A stretch of 64,000 nucleotides of DNA from Roseitalea porphyridii (GCF_004331955.1 NZ_CP036532.1:2666001-2730000), one strand, 5' to 3'; shown: positions 8,069 through 16,287, counted from the stretch's first letter. The notes: a model not told the origin generated them from the letters alone. Translations and numbers: made by a program.

Positions 8069-9868
8069 TCAGACAAGCGCCTTGCCTTCGGCTCCGATCG
8101 CGTTCGCCACCGCCTCGTCGGTCGCCTCGTCCGGCAGCAGCATCTCGTTGTGCGCCTTGCCCGAGGGGATCATCGGGAAGCAGTTTGTCAGCGCCGACAC
8201 GCAGCAGTCGAAGATCACCGGCTTGTCGATCTCGATCATCTCGGCGATCGCCTCGTCGAGATCGCCCGGCTTCTCGCAGCGTATGCCGTGCGCGCCATAG
8301 GCCTCCGCCAGCTTGACGAAGTCCGGCATCGCCTCGGTGTAGGAATGCGAGCGCCGGTTGCCGTGCAGCAGCTGCTGCCACTGGCGCACCATGCCCATGT
8401 ACTGGTTGTTGAGGATGAAGACCTTGATCGGCGCCATGTACTGGATCGCCGTCGACATCTCCTGGATGTTCATCTGGATCGAGGCATCGCCGGCAATGTC
8501 GATGACGAGCGCATCCCGGTGGGCGATCTGCACGCCGAGCGCCGCCGGCAGACCGTAGCCCATCGTGCCGAGCCCGCCCGACGTCATCCAGCGGTTGGGC
8601 TTTTCGAAGCCGAAATACTGCGCCGCCCACATCTGGTGCTGGCCGACCTCGGTGGTGATGAACGTGTCCTTGCCGCTGGCCCTGGTCGCCTCGTAGAGCC
8701 GCTGGATTGCGTATTGCGGCATGATCACGTCGTCGGAGTTGGTGTAGGCGAGCGAATTGCGCGCCCGCCACTTGGAGATCTGCTCCCACCAGTGTGCATG
8801 CTTCTTCCGGTCGGGCTTGTGCCCTGCCGCCCGCCACGCATCGACCAGCGCCTCCAGCGCCAGCGCGACGTCCGCGACGATGCCCACCTCTGTGTGAACG
8901 ACCTTGTTGATCGAGGACGGATCGATGTCGATGTGGATTTTGCGCGAGTTCGGCGAGAACGCGTCGATCCGCCCGGTGATGCGGTCGTCGAACCGCGCGC
9001 CGATGTTGATCATCAGGTCGCAATCGTGCATCGCCATGTTGGCTTCGTAGGTGCCGTGCATGCCCAGCATGCCGATCCAGTTCTCGCCCGAGGCCGGATA
9101 GGCGCCAAGGCCCATCAGCGTCGACGTGATCGGAAAGCCGGTCGCAGCGACCAGTTCGCGCAGCAGTTCGCTCGCCCGGTCGCCCGAGTTGATCACCCCG
9201 CCGCCCGAATAGATGATCGGCTTCTTCGCCGTCGCCATCAGCGCCACGGCGCGCCGGATGGCGCCCTCGTCGGGCTCGGTCCGCGGCTGGTAGCTGGTGC
9301 GCTCCTCGGCGATCTCGGGGCCCTGATAGATGCCGGTCGCGAACTGCACGTCCTTGGGAATGTCGACGACGACCGGGCCGGGCCGGCCGGTCTGGGCGAC
9401 GCGGAACGCCTCGTGCAGGATGCGCGGCAGGTCGGCGACGCTTTTGACGAGCCAGTTGTACTTGGTGCAGGGACGCGTGATGCCGACCGTGTCGCATTCC
9501 TGGAAGGCGTCCGAGCCGATCAGCGTGGTCGGCACCTGGCCTGTGATGCAGACGATCGGGATCGAATCCATCAGCGCGTCCTGCAGCGCGGTCACGCAGT
9601 TGGTGGCGCCGGGACCGGAGGTCGCCAGCACCACGCCGACCTTGCCGGTCGAGCGGGCATAGCCCTCGGCGGCGTGGCCGGCACCCTGCTCGTGCCGGAC
9701 CAGGATGTGTTCGACCGCGTCCTGCTGGAAGATCTCGTCATAGATCGGCAGCACCGCGCCGCCCGGATAGCCGAAAATGTGCTCGACGCCATTGTCCTTG
9801 AGCGCTTCGAGCACCATCTCGGCGCCCGTCATTTCCTGGCCTGCTTTGGTGTCCACTTTGGCATCCAT
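8069..9868 (-). CDS. ilvB: Acetolactate synthase large (catalytic) subunit
   Basis: 599 residues. A thiamine-diphosphate enzyme that condenses pyruvate with pyruvate or 2-ketobutyrate, the first common step of valine, leucine and isoleucine synthesis. Seen: FGYPGGAVLPIYDEI near 33-47, the catalytic Glu in RHEQGAGHAAEGYAR, the central FAD-binding domain with GARFDDR, and the ThDP/Mg motif from GDASIQMN to NNQYMG. The start at 9868 gives MDAKVDTKAGQEMTGAEM, with similarity beginning at MTGAEM, so the first dozen residues are an extension. Expression should be set by the leader-peptide attenuator directly upstream (9938-10047). Confidence 0.96.
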   Translation of the reverse strand: MDAKVDTKAGQEMTGAEMVLEALKDNGVEHIFGYPGGAVLPIYDEIFQQDAVEHILVRHEQGAGHAAEGYARSTGKVGVVLATSGPGATNCVTALQDALMDSIPIVCITGQVPTTLIGSDAFQECDTVGITRPCTKYNWLVKSVADLPRILHEAFRVAQTGRPGPVVVDIPKDVQFATGIYQGPEIAEERTSYQPRTEPDEGAIRRAVALMATAKKPIIYSGGGVINSGDRASELLRELVAATGFPITSTLMGLGAYPASGENWIGMLGMHGTYEANMAMHDCDLMINIGARFDDRITGRIDAFSPNSRKIHIDIDPSSINKVVHTEVGIVADVALALEALVDAWRAAGHKPDRKKHAHWWEQISKWRARNSLAYTNSDDVIMPQYAIQRLYEATRASGKDTFITTEVGQHQMWAAQYFGFEKPNRWMTSGGLGTMGYGLPAALGVQIAHRDALVIDIAGDASIQMNIQEMSTAIQYMAPIKVFILNNQYMGMVRQWQQLLHGNRRSHSYTEAMPDFVKLAEAYGAHGIRCEKPGDLDEAIAEMIEIDKPVIFDCCVSALTNCFPMIPSGKAHNEMLLPDEATDEAVANAIGAEGKALV

Positions 9869-9937
9869 CGTCTTTGTCCCGTCTCGGCCCGGGGGCCCGT
9901 CGTCAACTGTTTCACGGTTTGGCTTGCGAAAGGCAAT

Positions 9938-9960
9938 AAAAAAGGCCCCACAAGGGAGCC
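9938..9960 (-). terminator. Attenuator terminator of ilvB
   Basis: Read on the minus strand: GGCTCC, loop CTTGT, GGGGCC (one T-G pair), then six T's at 9943-9938. It lies 34 bases after the leader-peptide stop and 69 bases before the ilvB start. It is the intrinsic terminator expected of a translation-controlled attenuator. Confidence 0.75.
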
Positions 9961-9966
9961 CGGTCG

Positions 9967-10017
9967 TCGCGCATGGGAGGTCTCGCCCGGTGGCTACGCC
10001 ACCTTGCCCATGCGCGA
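9967..10017 (-). promoter_or_regulatory. Nested stem of the ilvB attenuator
   Basis: TCGCGCATGGG and CCCATGCGCGA (10007-10017 and 9967-9977 on the plus strand) are a perfect 11-bp inverted repeat. Nested inside is GGTGGC-TAC-GCCACC at 9989-10003. The outer stem's first arm overlaps the leader codons immediately after Leu-Ile-Val-Val, so a ribosome stalled there would cover it and free the second arm. That is the geometry needed to switch between terminator and antiterminator. The folding is deduced by eye. Confidence 0.65.
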
Positions 10018-10047
10018 TCCTACTACGATAAGCGGCTTGGTCATCAT
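9994..10047 (-). CDS. ilv leader peptide with Leu-Ile-Val-Val control codons
   Basis: Seventeen-codon reading frame, MMTKPLIVVGSRMGKVA, ending at TAG (9996-9994). Codons CTT ATC GTA GTA are the amino-acid sensors for the downstream ilvB. A TTGACC (10082-10077), 16-base spacer, TATGAG (10060-10055) promoter predicts a transcript start at 10048 or 10047, at the first ATG, so the peptide would be translated from a leaderless message. An in-frame ATG at 10059 would give four more residues but lies inside the predicted -10 element. Attenuation by such peptides is well known for ilv and trp operons; the details here are inferred. Confidence 0.7.
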   Translation of the reverse strand: MMTKPLIVVGSRMGKVA

Positions 10048-10054
10048 CGGCGCT

Positions 10055-10082
10055 CTCATATCACGGCCAGCGGACCGGTCAA
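10055..10082 (-). promoter_or_regulatory. Promoter of the ilv leader-ilvB unit
   Basis: TTGACC at 10082-10077 (minus strand) and TATGAG at 10060-10055 with a 16-base spacer. The -35 overlaps the TGA stop of the upstream NYN gene (10081-10079). The predicted start is 10048/10047. Confidence 0.5.
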
Positions 10083-10741
10083 GCCGGTTGGCCGTGAGCT
10101 TCCGAGAAGGGGGGAGATTTACCACTCCGCCGGCTTTGCAATGGGTTCTCCACTTTCCCAGGGGTCGGATTCGGGAACTGGCATCGAGCCAGCATCGGTT
10201 TGGTGGCGTGACGGATAAAATCAGTCACGCGCTTGTGCTTCTTCCCAGGTTCCGTACCTTCAAGCCATCCTACTCCGACAACCAAACCCAGATCGTGTTT
10301 TACGATCCTCAAAGGTTCAATCAGGTCGGTGTCTTGAGACAGCACGAGCGCCACCTCAAATTTGCCGCGGAACGCGTCGTTGAGAAGAAATGTGGCTAGA
10401 TTGACGTCGGACCCCTTTTCTTCCGTGTCATGCACTTGGACAAATGTCTTTTCTTGGCCAACTAGTGGCCGCCTCTTCGTCTTGGGCAAAAAGCGACCAC
10501 GATGCACTTTGAGATTAGGGATCGTGCGAAGCGCCCTCATATAGGTTTGCTGACGTTCGGGTGCCGTCGGATCACCTGCACGTGGACTCACGTCTGCCGT
10601 GAAATACCTGATTGCCTGAACGGTGTCGGACGCATCCAATAGCTCTGAAGCGAGTGCACTTACGTCTAGCCACTTGTAAGGCGTCCCGCGCAAAGCACGA
10701 TAGTACACGTTGAAGCCGTCAATGTAGACGTATGCGTTCAC
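10079..10741 (-). CDS. NYN domain (PIN-like) nuclease, LabA/DUF88-type
   Basis: 220 residues from a GTG at 10741, preceded by GGGGT. NYN domains are PIN-like, metal-dependent RNases. The acidic positions are present: Asp8 and Asn11 in YIDGFNVYY, Asp112 in GSDVNLA, Asp122 in LLNDAF and Asp137/Asp139 in LSQDTDL. The last 40 residues are basic and low-complexity, perhaps for RNA binding. Base composition is clearly less G+C rich than all neighbours, suggesting acquisition by transfer. It ends against the ilv promoter. Relatives occur in defence contexts and as lone genes; no partner is visible here. Confidence 0.8.
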   Translation of the reverse strand: MNAYVYIDGFNVYYRALRGTPYKWLDVSALASELLDASDTVQAIRYFTADVSPRAGDPTAPERQQTYMRALRTIPNLKVHRGRFLPKTKRRPLVGQEKTFVQVHDTEEKGSDVNLATFLLNDAFRGKFEVALVLSQDTDLIEPLRIVKHDLGLVVGVGWLEGTEPGKKHKRVTDFIRHATKPMLARCQFPNPTPGKVENPLQSRRSGKSPPFSEAHGQPA

Positions 10742-11105
10742 GGCACCCCAGATACAGCAAGAGCCGCAGGGCTTTCGCCCAAGCGGCCCTTGTACTGATA
10801 GCCGAAGCCATCAGCCGGTATGCCGAAAAAATAGCTTCTACATGTTCCAGTTTCAAGTCCCTTCTTCCCAAGAGGCACGTTTCGATCGCACCTGTCATGC
10901 ACGGAGAGCTATGGAACAACCAAGACTGGTAGAGGACAGTTCATAGAGTGATTTTGCGAGCATAATTCTCAACCTTCTTAGAGAATTCGATCGTGAGCAG
11001 ATTCCTAACTTCCCCTCGACGGACCGCGATCGGTCGCATGCGGGCGGCGCGCGTAGTCATTCCTTAACCGCGTCCGCCTAGGCTCTGTGCGGAAGAGGCC
11101 CGCCC
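10742..11105. other. Gene-free, lower-G+C stretch upstream of the NYN gene
   Basis: About 360 bases with no supportable gene. Short frames exist on both strands (10732-10932 plus, 10719-10919 minus), but neither has a ribosome site or a recognisable product. A+T-rich patches around 10940-11010 suggest promoters for the divergent NYN and HerA-type genes. No transposase remnant or flanking repeats were seen. Confidence 0.5.
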
Positions 11106-13067
11106 ATGTACCGATCCCCAGAGCGCGACCGCGCCGATGATCGCCGCACCGATCGCAGCGCCAGGACCTCGGACCGGCGCAACCGGACCGAAGGCCACGT
11201 CATCGACTGCGACGGCACGCGCGCCGTCATCAGCGCGATCATGCCCGCCGATTCCAGCGTCTCCGACGATTACTGGAACGTCGGCAGCCTGATCACGATC
11301 GCCTCCGGACCCGCCCGCACGGTCGGCATGCTGTACCGCATCGAGGTGCCGGACGCGGCCTGGCGCAGGGGCGCGCCGAACACCGTTCACATCCACGTCG
11401 AACTGGTCGGCGAAATCCGCGAGGACGAAGGCGGGACGGCGCGCTTCGCCGGCGGCCTGTCGCACTATCCGCACCTGGGCGCCGTCGCGCACCGGATCCG
11501 CAACGCCGACCTGCAGGCGATCTTCGCCAACACCGATCCGACGGCGGTGCCGCTCGGCCGGCTTTCGCAGAGCCGCGACATCGAGGCGATGGTTTCGATC
11601 GACGCGATGATCTCGCGCCACTTCGCCGTCGTCGGCACCACCGGCGTCGGCAAGTCGACCACCGTCGCGCTGCTGATCCGCAAGATCGTCGCCGCCCGCC
11701 CCGACATCGGCATCCTGCTGCTCGACCCGCACAACGAGTTCGCCTCCGCCTTCCCCGACATCGCCGTGACCATCGACGACAGCACGCTCGACCTGCCGTT
11801 CTGGCTGTTCCGGCTCGAGGAATTCGTCGAGGTGCTGTTCCGCGGCCGCCCGGCCGACCCCGAAGAGGTCGACATATTGCGCGATCTCATTCCCGAGGCG
11901 CGCCTGCGCTTCAAGGGCGACATGGCCGGCGGCCCGATGCGCAAGCCCGGCCGCGGCGGGAACCAGGTCACCGCCGACACGCCCATCCCCTACCGGGTCG
12001 CCGATCTTCTGGCGTTGATCAAGGAGCGCATGGGCAGCCTTGACGCGCGCGAGCACAGGACCACGCTGAAATCGCTGGCAAGCCGCATCGAAGCCGCGGT
12101 CAACGATCCGCGCTACCGCTTCATGTTCGCCCACAAGACGATCACCGACAATCTCGCCGAGGTTCTGGCGCACATCTACCGCGTGCCCTCAAAGGGCCGG
12201 CCGGTGACCATCTTCCAGCTCAACGGCATCCCCTCGGAGGTCGTCAACGCGGTGGTCAGCGTGCTGTGCCGGGTGGCGTTCGAATTGTCGGTGTGGAGCC
12301 GCTCGAAGGTCAAGACGCTGGTCCTTTGCGAGGAAGCGCACCGCTACATCCCCGCCGACCGCGAGGCCGGCTTCGGCCCGACCCGCGCCTCGATCGCGCG
12401 GATCGCCAAGGAGGGCCGCAAGTATGGCGTCAGCCTGGGCATCATCACGCAGCGTCCGAGCGAACTGGACGCGACCATCCTGTCGCAGTGCAACACGATC
12501 TTCGCCATGCGCCTCGGCAACGATTCCGACCAGGACATCATCCGCCGCGCCATCACCGGCGCCTCACGCTCCTACATCAATTTCCTGCCCTCGCTCGCCA
12601 ACCGCGAGGCGATCGCCTTCGGCCAGGGCGTCAACACGCCGATGCGCATGATGGTCGAGACCGTCGACACCACCGGCCTGCCGGGTCAGGCCGGGGACGA
12701 TCCGCACGATGCCAGCTCCGAAGCGGCCGGGCCGGTCGACGTGAAGAGCCTGCTGCAGGCGGTGCGCGAGCCGGCGCTCGCCGCCGCCGACGCGCTCGGC
12801 GAACCGCTGGAAAGCTGGAACACGCTGGGCGTGGTCGGCGAACAGCGGCCCTCGCTGGCGGACGCGCCGAAGCTGCAGGAGAGCTTGGACGGCGTGGCCA
12901 ACGGAGCGCCGTCGTCGGGAGGGCGCGAAGGCCTTTTTACCTATGACGGTCCGCTGCGCCGCAACGCCGAAGGCGGCGGCCGGTCCGGCCGCACGCAGCA
13001 GCCGAACGATGCTCCGCACGGGCCGCGCGACCTGATCAGCCGGTTTCGGCGAGCCGATCGGGACTGA
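11106..13067 (+). CDS. HerA-type ATPase/translocase (DUF87)
   Basis: 653 residues. After a charged, Arg-rich N-terminus, residues 29-160 look like the HAS beta-barrel domain (EGHVIDCDGTRAVISA). The motor has Walker A GTTGVGKST (177-185), Walker B-like ILLLDPHNEF, and LCEEAHRY with paired Glu near 409-410; the arginine-finger region follows in GRKYGVSLGIITQRPSELD. The final 120 residues are low-complexity. HerA proteins are hexameric DNA pumps that usually act with a NurA nuclease in end resection or defence, but no NurA-like gene is next to it. Its 3' end overlaps the converging GGDEF gene by 32 bases. Confidence 0.85.
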   Translation: MYRSPERDRADDRRTDRSARTSDRRNRTEGHVIDCDGTRAVISAIMPADSSVSDDYWNVGSLITIASGPARTVGMLYRIEVPDAAWRRGAPNTVHIHVELVGEIREDEGGTARFAGGLSHYPHLGAVAHRIRNADLQAIFANTDPTAVPLGRLSQSRDIEAMVSIDAMISRHFAVVGTTGVGKSTTVALLIRKIVAARPDIGILLLDPHNEFASAFPDIAVTIDDSTLDLPFWLFRLEEFVEVLFRGRPADPEEVDILRDLIPEARLRFKGDMAGGPMRKPGRGGNQVTADTPIPYRVADLLALIKERMGSLDAREHRTTLKSLASRIEAAVNDPRYRFMFAHKTITDNLAEVLAHIYRVPSKGRPVTIFQLNGIPSEVVNAVVSVLCRVAFELSVWSRSKVKTLVLCEEAHRYIPADREAGFGPTRASIARIAKEGRKYGVSLGIITQRPSELDATILSQCNTIFAMRLGNDSDQDIIRRAITGASRSYINFLPSLANREAIAFGQGVNTPMRMMVETVDTTGLPGQAGDDPHDASSEAAGPVDVKSLLQAVREPALAAADALGEPLESWNTLGVVGEQRPSLADAPKLQESLDGVANGAPSSGGREGLFTYDGPLRRNAEGGGRSGRTQQPNDAPHGPRDLISRFRRADRD

Positions 13068-13857
13068 CCGGTTCGGCGATCGCAACCCCCTGCCTGCCGA
13101 TCACGCGGTTCCGGCCGCTCGTCTTGGCCCTGTAGAGATACTGGTCCGCCCGCTTGACCAGCGCGCCGGCGCCCTCCCGGCCATCCCAGACCGCGATGCC
13201 CACGCTCGCCGTGATCGCCACCGGAACCGCATCCAGCGTCACCGGCGCGACGGCGATCGCCTCGCGGATGCGCTCGGCCAGGCGCTTGAGCGCGAACTCG
13301 TCGGTGTTCGGAAACAGGACCGCGAACTCCTCGCCGCCGATCCGCGCCAGAACGTCATGGTAGCGGGTGTGCTGCTGCAGCGTCAGCGAGACCTGCCGCA
13401 GCACGAGGTCGCCATTGTCGTGCCCGTAGGTGTCGTTGATCGCCTTGAAGTGATCGAGATCGAGGATCATCACGCCAAGCGGCCGGTCGATCAGCCCGAA
13501 CTCCTTCATGTATTCGGCGAGCGCGTCGTCGAAATAGCGCCGGTTGCGCAGGCCGGTGAGCACGTCGGTCAGCGCCGCCTGCATGAAGGACCGCGACTGG
13601 GTGACCAGCCGTCCGCGCTCGTGCGCGTCGCGCCGCATCGCCGGATAGAGCCACAAGAGGCCGAACAGGACCGCGAGCGCCAGCACCACCGAGACGGCCC
13701 GCGAGACGAGCACCGCCCAGCCCGCGCCGGCGACATCGGCCCCGCCTCCGGCGACGAGACCGGCGAACGCGGACGCGCTGATCCAGGTCGCGACGCCAGC
13801 CACCGCCAGTCCGCCCACATAGATCAGAACAAGTATTTCCGCCCGACTAATCCGCAT
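13036..13857 (-). CDS. Membrane-anchored diguanylate cyclase (GGDEF)
   Basis: 273 residues. Two N-terminal membrane helices (about 8-35 and 46-72) are followed by a short coiled linker and a GGDEF domain. The active loop is GGEEF (174-178), the metal-binding Asp lies in LDLDHFKAINDTYGHDNGD, and an RxxD product-inhibition site (RYHD, 165-168) sits five residues before the signature. It should therefore make cyclic di-GMP and be feedback-inhibited. There is no recognisable periplasmic sensor. The MRISRAE start at 13857 is preferred to 13923 because the first membrane helix begins there. The stop lies inside the opposing HerA-type gene. Confidence 0.9.
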   Translation of the reverse strand: MRISRAEILVLIYVGGLAVAGVATWISASAFAGLVAGGGADVAGAGWAVLVSRAVSVVLALAVLFGLLWLYPAMRRDAHERGRLVTQSRSFMQAALTDVLTGLRNRRYFDDALAEYMKEFGLIDRPLGVMILDLDHFKAINDTYGHDNGDLVLRQVSLTLQQHTRYHDVLARIGGEEFAVLFPNTDEFALKRLAERIREAIAVAPVTLDAVPVAITASVGIAVWDGREGAGALVKRADQYLYRAKTSGRNRVIGRQGVAIAEPVSPDRLAETG

Positions 13858-13949
13858 GTCGCACCTTCGAAAAAGATGACGCACTGGTATAGGCCGTCCC
13901 TTAACGGGGGTTAAGGGGACCATGTAAAACTGCGCGTACCGGGCGCGAT

Positions 13950-14855
13950 TCAGGTGGTGGGAGGCGGCGTCCCGCCGGCAGCGTTAACGATTTGCCACGT
14001 CGCGTCGAACTGGTTGCGGAACCAGGTCATCTGCCGCTTGGCATATTGGCGCGTCGCCGCCTTGGCGCGCGCGATCGCCTCGGCCTCGTCCATCGCGCCG
14101 TCGAGAACGGCGCCCAGTTCGCGCACGCCGATCGCCTTCATCGCCGGCAGGTCCGGGTCGAGGTTCAGCGCGCGCAGGGCGCGCACCTCATCCAGGGCGC
14201 CGCGGGCGATCATCGCATCGAAGCGCGATTCGATGCGGGCATTCAGCGCGGCCCTTTCGGGCAGCAGCACGAAGCGCGCGCCGATGGTTTCGGGCGGCAG
14301 GACGGGATCGCCGCGCCGGCCCTGCCAGTGGCGCAACGGCGCGCCGGACGCCTCGAGCACTTCGAGCGCCCGCACGACGCGCTGACCGTCGCCGGGCTCG
14401 AGCATCGCCGCGCCTTCGGCATCGCGCGCGGCAAGGTCCGCGTGCAGCGCCGGCGCGCCTTCCCTTGCGAGCCGCGCGCGAAAGGCCGCGCGAACCGCAT
14501 CGGGCACGTCCGGCATCGGCGACAGCCCCTCGGTCAGCGCCTTGAAGTAGAGCCCGGTGCCGCCGGCGAAGACCAGCGACGCATCGGGTGGCAGCCGGGC
14601 GATCAGGTCGGTCACGTCGCGCGCCCATTGCCCGGTCGAATAGGCGACCGAGGGCGGCACGTGGCCGTAAAGATGGTGCGGCGCGCGCGCCAGTTCGTCC
14701 GCATCCGGCCGCGCCGTCAGCACGCGCAGCCCGTCATAGACCTGCATGGAATCGGCGTTGACGATATGCGCGCCGGTCCGCGCGGCAAGCTCCAGCGCGA
14801 AGGCCGACTTGCCGCTCGCGGTCGGCCCCGCTATCAGGCTGATTGTCCGTGCCAT
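13950..14855 (-). CDS. miaA: tRNA dimethylallyltransferase
   Basis: 301 residues. It transfers an isopentenyl group to A37 of tRNAs reading UNN codons. The P-loop GPTASGKS (10-17), the catalytic Asp in VNADSMQVYDGL, the FAGGTGLYFKAL segment and the C-terminal RQYAKRQMTWFRNQ are all present. The frame stays open upstream to 15191, but that extension is antisense to serB; ATG 14855 is where homology begins. It is divergent from serB with only 46 bases between the start codons, so the two share a compact promoter region. Confidence 0.95.
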   Translation of the reverse strand: MARTISLIAGPTASGKSAFALELAARTGAHIVNADSMQVYDGLRVLTARPDADELARAPHHLYGHVPPSVAYSTGQWARDVTDLIARLPPDASLVFAGGTGLYFKALTEGLSPMPDVPDAVRAAFRARLAREGAPALHADLAARDAEGAAMLEPGDGQRVVRALEVLEASGAPLRHWQGRRGDPVLPPETIGARFVLLPERAALNARIESRFDAMIARGALDEVRALRALNLDPDLPAMKAIGVRELGAVLDGAMDEAEAIARAKAATRQYAKRQMTWFRNQFDATWQIVNAAGGTPPPTT

Positions 14856-14901
14856 CGTTCGCCGGGCGACCCCCTGCCCCGTTCGGGCCCAATCGAGCGT
14901 C

Positions 14902-15789
14902 ATGTCCCACATCCTCACCCTGATTGCCAATCCCGCAACGCGCGCGCTCAGCCCGGAACTTGCGGCCCGTGTCGCCGAGGCGGCCGGCGCGACGCGCATC
15001 GACTGGCTCGCCGGGGATGTCGCCGCCGACCTCGTCGTGCCCGCCCCGGTGCCGCTCGACGGAGACGTCGCAACGGCGATCGGCGACGCGCCGGTCGACG
15101 CGGTGATCCAGCCCGACGCCGGCCCGGACGCACGCCGCAGGAAGCTGCTGCTGGCCGACATGGATTCGACCATGATCGGACAGGAGTGCATCGACGAACT
15201 GGCCGCCGAAGTCGGCCTGAAGGATCAGATCGCCGCGATCACCGCGCGCGCCATGGCCGGCGAGATCGAGTTCGAGGGCGCGCTGCGCGAGCGCGTGGCG
15301 CTGCTGAGGGACCTGCCGGTGTCGGCCATCGGCCAGGTGATCGCAACGCGCATCCATCTGACGCCGGGCGGGCCGGAACTGGTGCGCACGATGCGCGCGA
15401 ACGGGGCGTATTGCGTGCTCGTCTCGGGCGGCTTCACCGATTTCACGGCGACCATCGCCGCACGGATCGGTTTCGACGAACACCGCGCCAATCGCCTCCT
15501 GCAGGATGGCGGCCGGCTGACCGGCGCCGTCGACGAGCCGATCCTCGGGCGGCAGGCCAAGGCCGAAGCGCTCGCCGAGATCGCGGCCCTGCGCGGCATC
15601 GGCACGGACGCGGCGATCGCGGTCGGTGACGGCGCCAACGATCTGGCGATGCTGGAGATGGCGGGCGTCGGCGTGGCGCTGCACGCCAAGCCGGCGGTCG
15701 CCGCACAAGCCGACATGCGCATCGACCATGGCGACCTAACCGCGCTGCTGTTCATCCAGGGCTATCGGGAAGGCGAGATCGTCCGCTGA
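14902..15789 (+). CDS. serB: Phosphoserine phosphatase
   Basis: 295 residues, HAD superfamily. It removes phosphate from 3-phosphoserine in the last step of serine synthesis. The nucleophile motif is DMDST (Asp86, Asp88), motif II is VSGGFTDF, and motif III/IV is VGDGANDLAML. The first 75 residues form an ACT-like regulatory domain, as in other proteobacterial SerB proteins. The start at 14902 (MSHILTLIANP) is chosen because similarity begins there and the longer frame runs antisense through miaA. A REP-rich gap follows. Confidence 0.95.
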   Translation: MSHILTLIANPATRALSPELAARVAEAAGATRIDWLAGDVAADLVVPAPVPLDGDVATAIGDAPVDAVIQPDAGPDARRRKLLLADMDSTMIGQECIDELAAEVGLKDQIAAITARAMAGEIEFEGALRERVALLRDLPVSAIGQVIATRIHLTPGGPELVRTMRANGAYCVLVSGGFTDFTATIAARIGFDEHRANRLLQDGGRLTGAVDEPILGRQAKAEALAEIAALRGIGTDAAIAVGDGANDLAMLEMAGVGVALHAKPAVAAQADMRIDHGDLTALLFIQGYREGEIVR

Positions 15790-15856
15790 GGACGGGGGCT
15801 GCCGCACGCTTACCTTGCGGTTCGAACTGTTATGCCGGGTCTTTGACGCCCGTCGT

Positions 15857-15907
15857 CATCCCTCATCCTGAGGTGCGAGCGCGGCGAGCCTCGAAGGGCA
15901 AGGGATG
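15857..15907. repeat. Palindromic repeat, family B
   Basis: A 51-bp element with perfect 7-bp ends, CATCCCT (15857-15863) and AGGGATG (15901-15907). Its core, CATCCTGAGGTGCGAGCG then GCGAGCCTCGAAGGG, recurs almost unchanged at about 55.65 kb, so it belongs to a dispersed family. Confidence 0.8.
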
Positions 15908-15916
15908 TCGCAGAGG

Positions 15917-16179
15917 CCCCTCACCCTTACCCTCTCCCCGCGCGCGGGGAGAGGGAGTCGTCGGCATCGGTGCGTCTCGATTTGGATGGACGCCAAGCAT
16001 CCAAGAACGCATACGGAATCGCGGTGTGCTCGCCCCTCTGCCCGCCTGCGGGGAGAGGGGGTTGGCCACATCGCGCGTCGGCATGCGGAAGTTGAAGCCC
16101 GGCGTCCATACCAACGGGTGCAGCGCCGATGCCGATGGCTCCCTCTCCCCGCCTGCGGGGAGAGGGTAAGGGTGAGGGG
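15917..16179. repeat. REP doublet (REPIN-like inverted pair), family A
   Basis: Two roughly 85-base copies lie in inverted order. The outer 25 bases match perfectly (CCCCTCACCCTTACCCTCTC and onward at 15917-15941, its complement ending at 16179), and inside each copy is a self-complementary core, CCCTCTCCCCGC with GCGGGGAGAGGG (15930-15955 and 16141-16166). Further inward the arms still match imperfectly (ATCGGCATCGG and ATGGACGCC in both). A third core lies at 16033-16060. The same family appears twice between ligA and recN. With the family B element this fills the 498-base gap between serB and degP; no gene is visible in it. Confidence 0.85.
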
Positions 16180-16287
16180 CATGACCAAACGGCCATCATC
16201 GGAACATCGGCGGTCCCGGGCCGCGGAACACGATGCTTCCGACAGCGAAAAACAGGGCGCCCGCGCAATCGCGGAGGCGCCCAGCCC

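Noticed and set aside
7397-10399. A 1000-codon plus-strand frame covering the DMT and ilvB genes
   Set aside because: It is antisense to two well-supported genes, is Arg/His/Asp-rich without domain pattern, and exists because high-G+C codon use removes stops on the opposite strand.
10719-10932. Short overlapping frames on both strands upstream of the NYN gene
   Set aside because: No ribosome sites, no recognisable product, and they exclude each other.
14856-15191. N-terminal extension of miaA by 112 codons
   Set aside because: The extension is antisense to serB and MiaA similarity begins exactly at ATG 14855.
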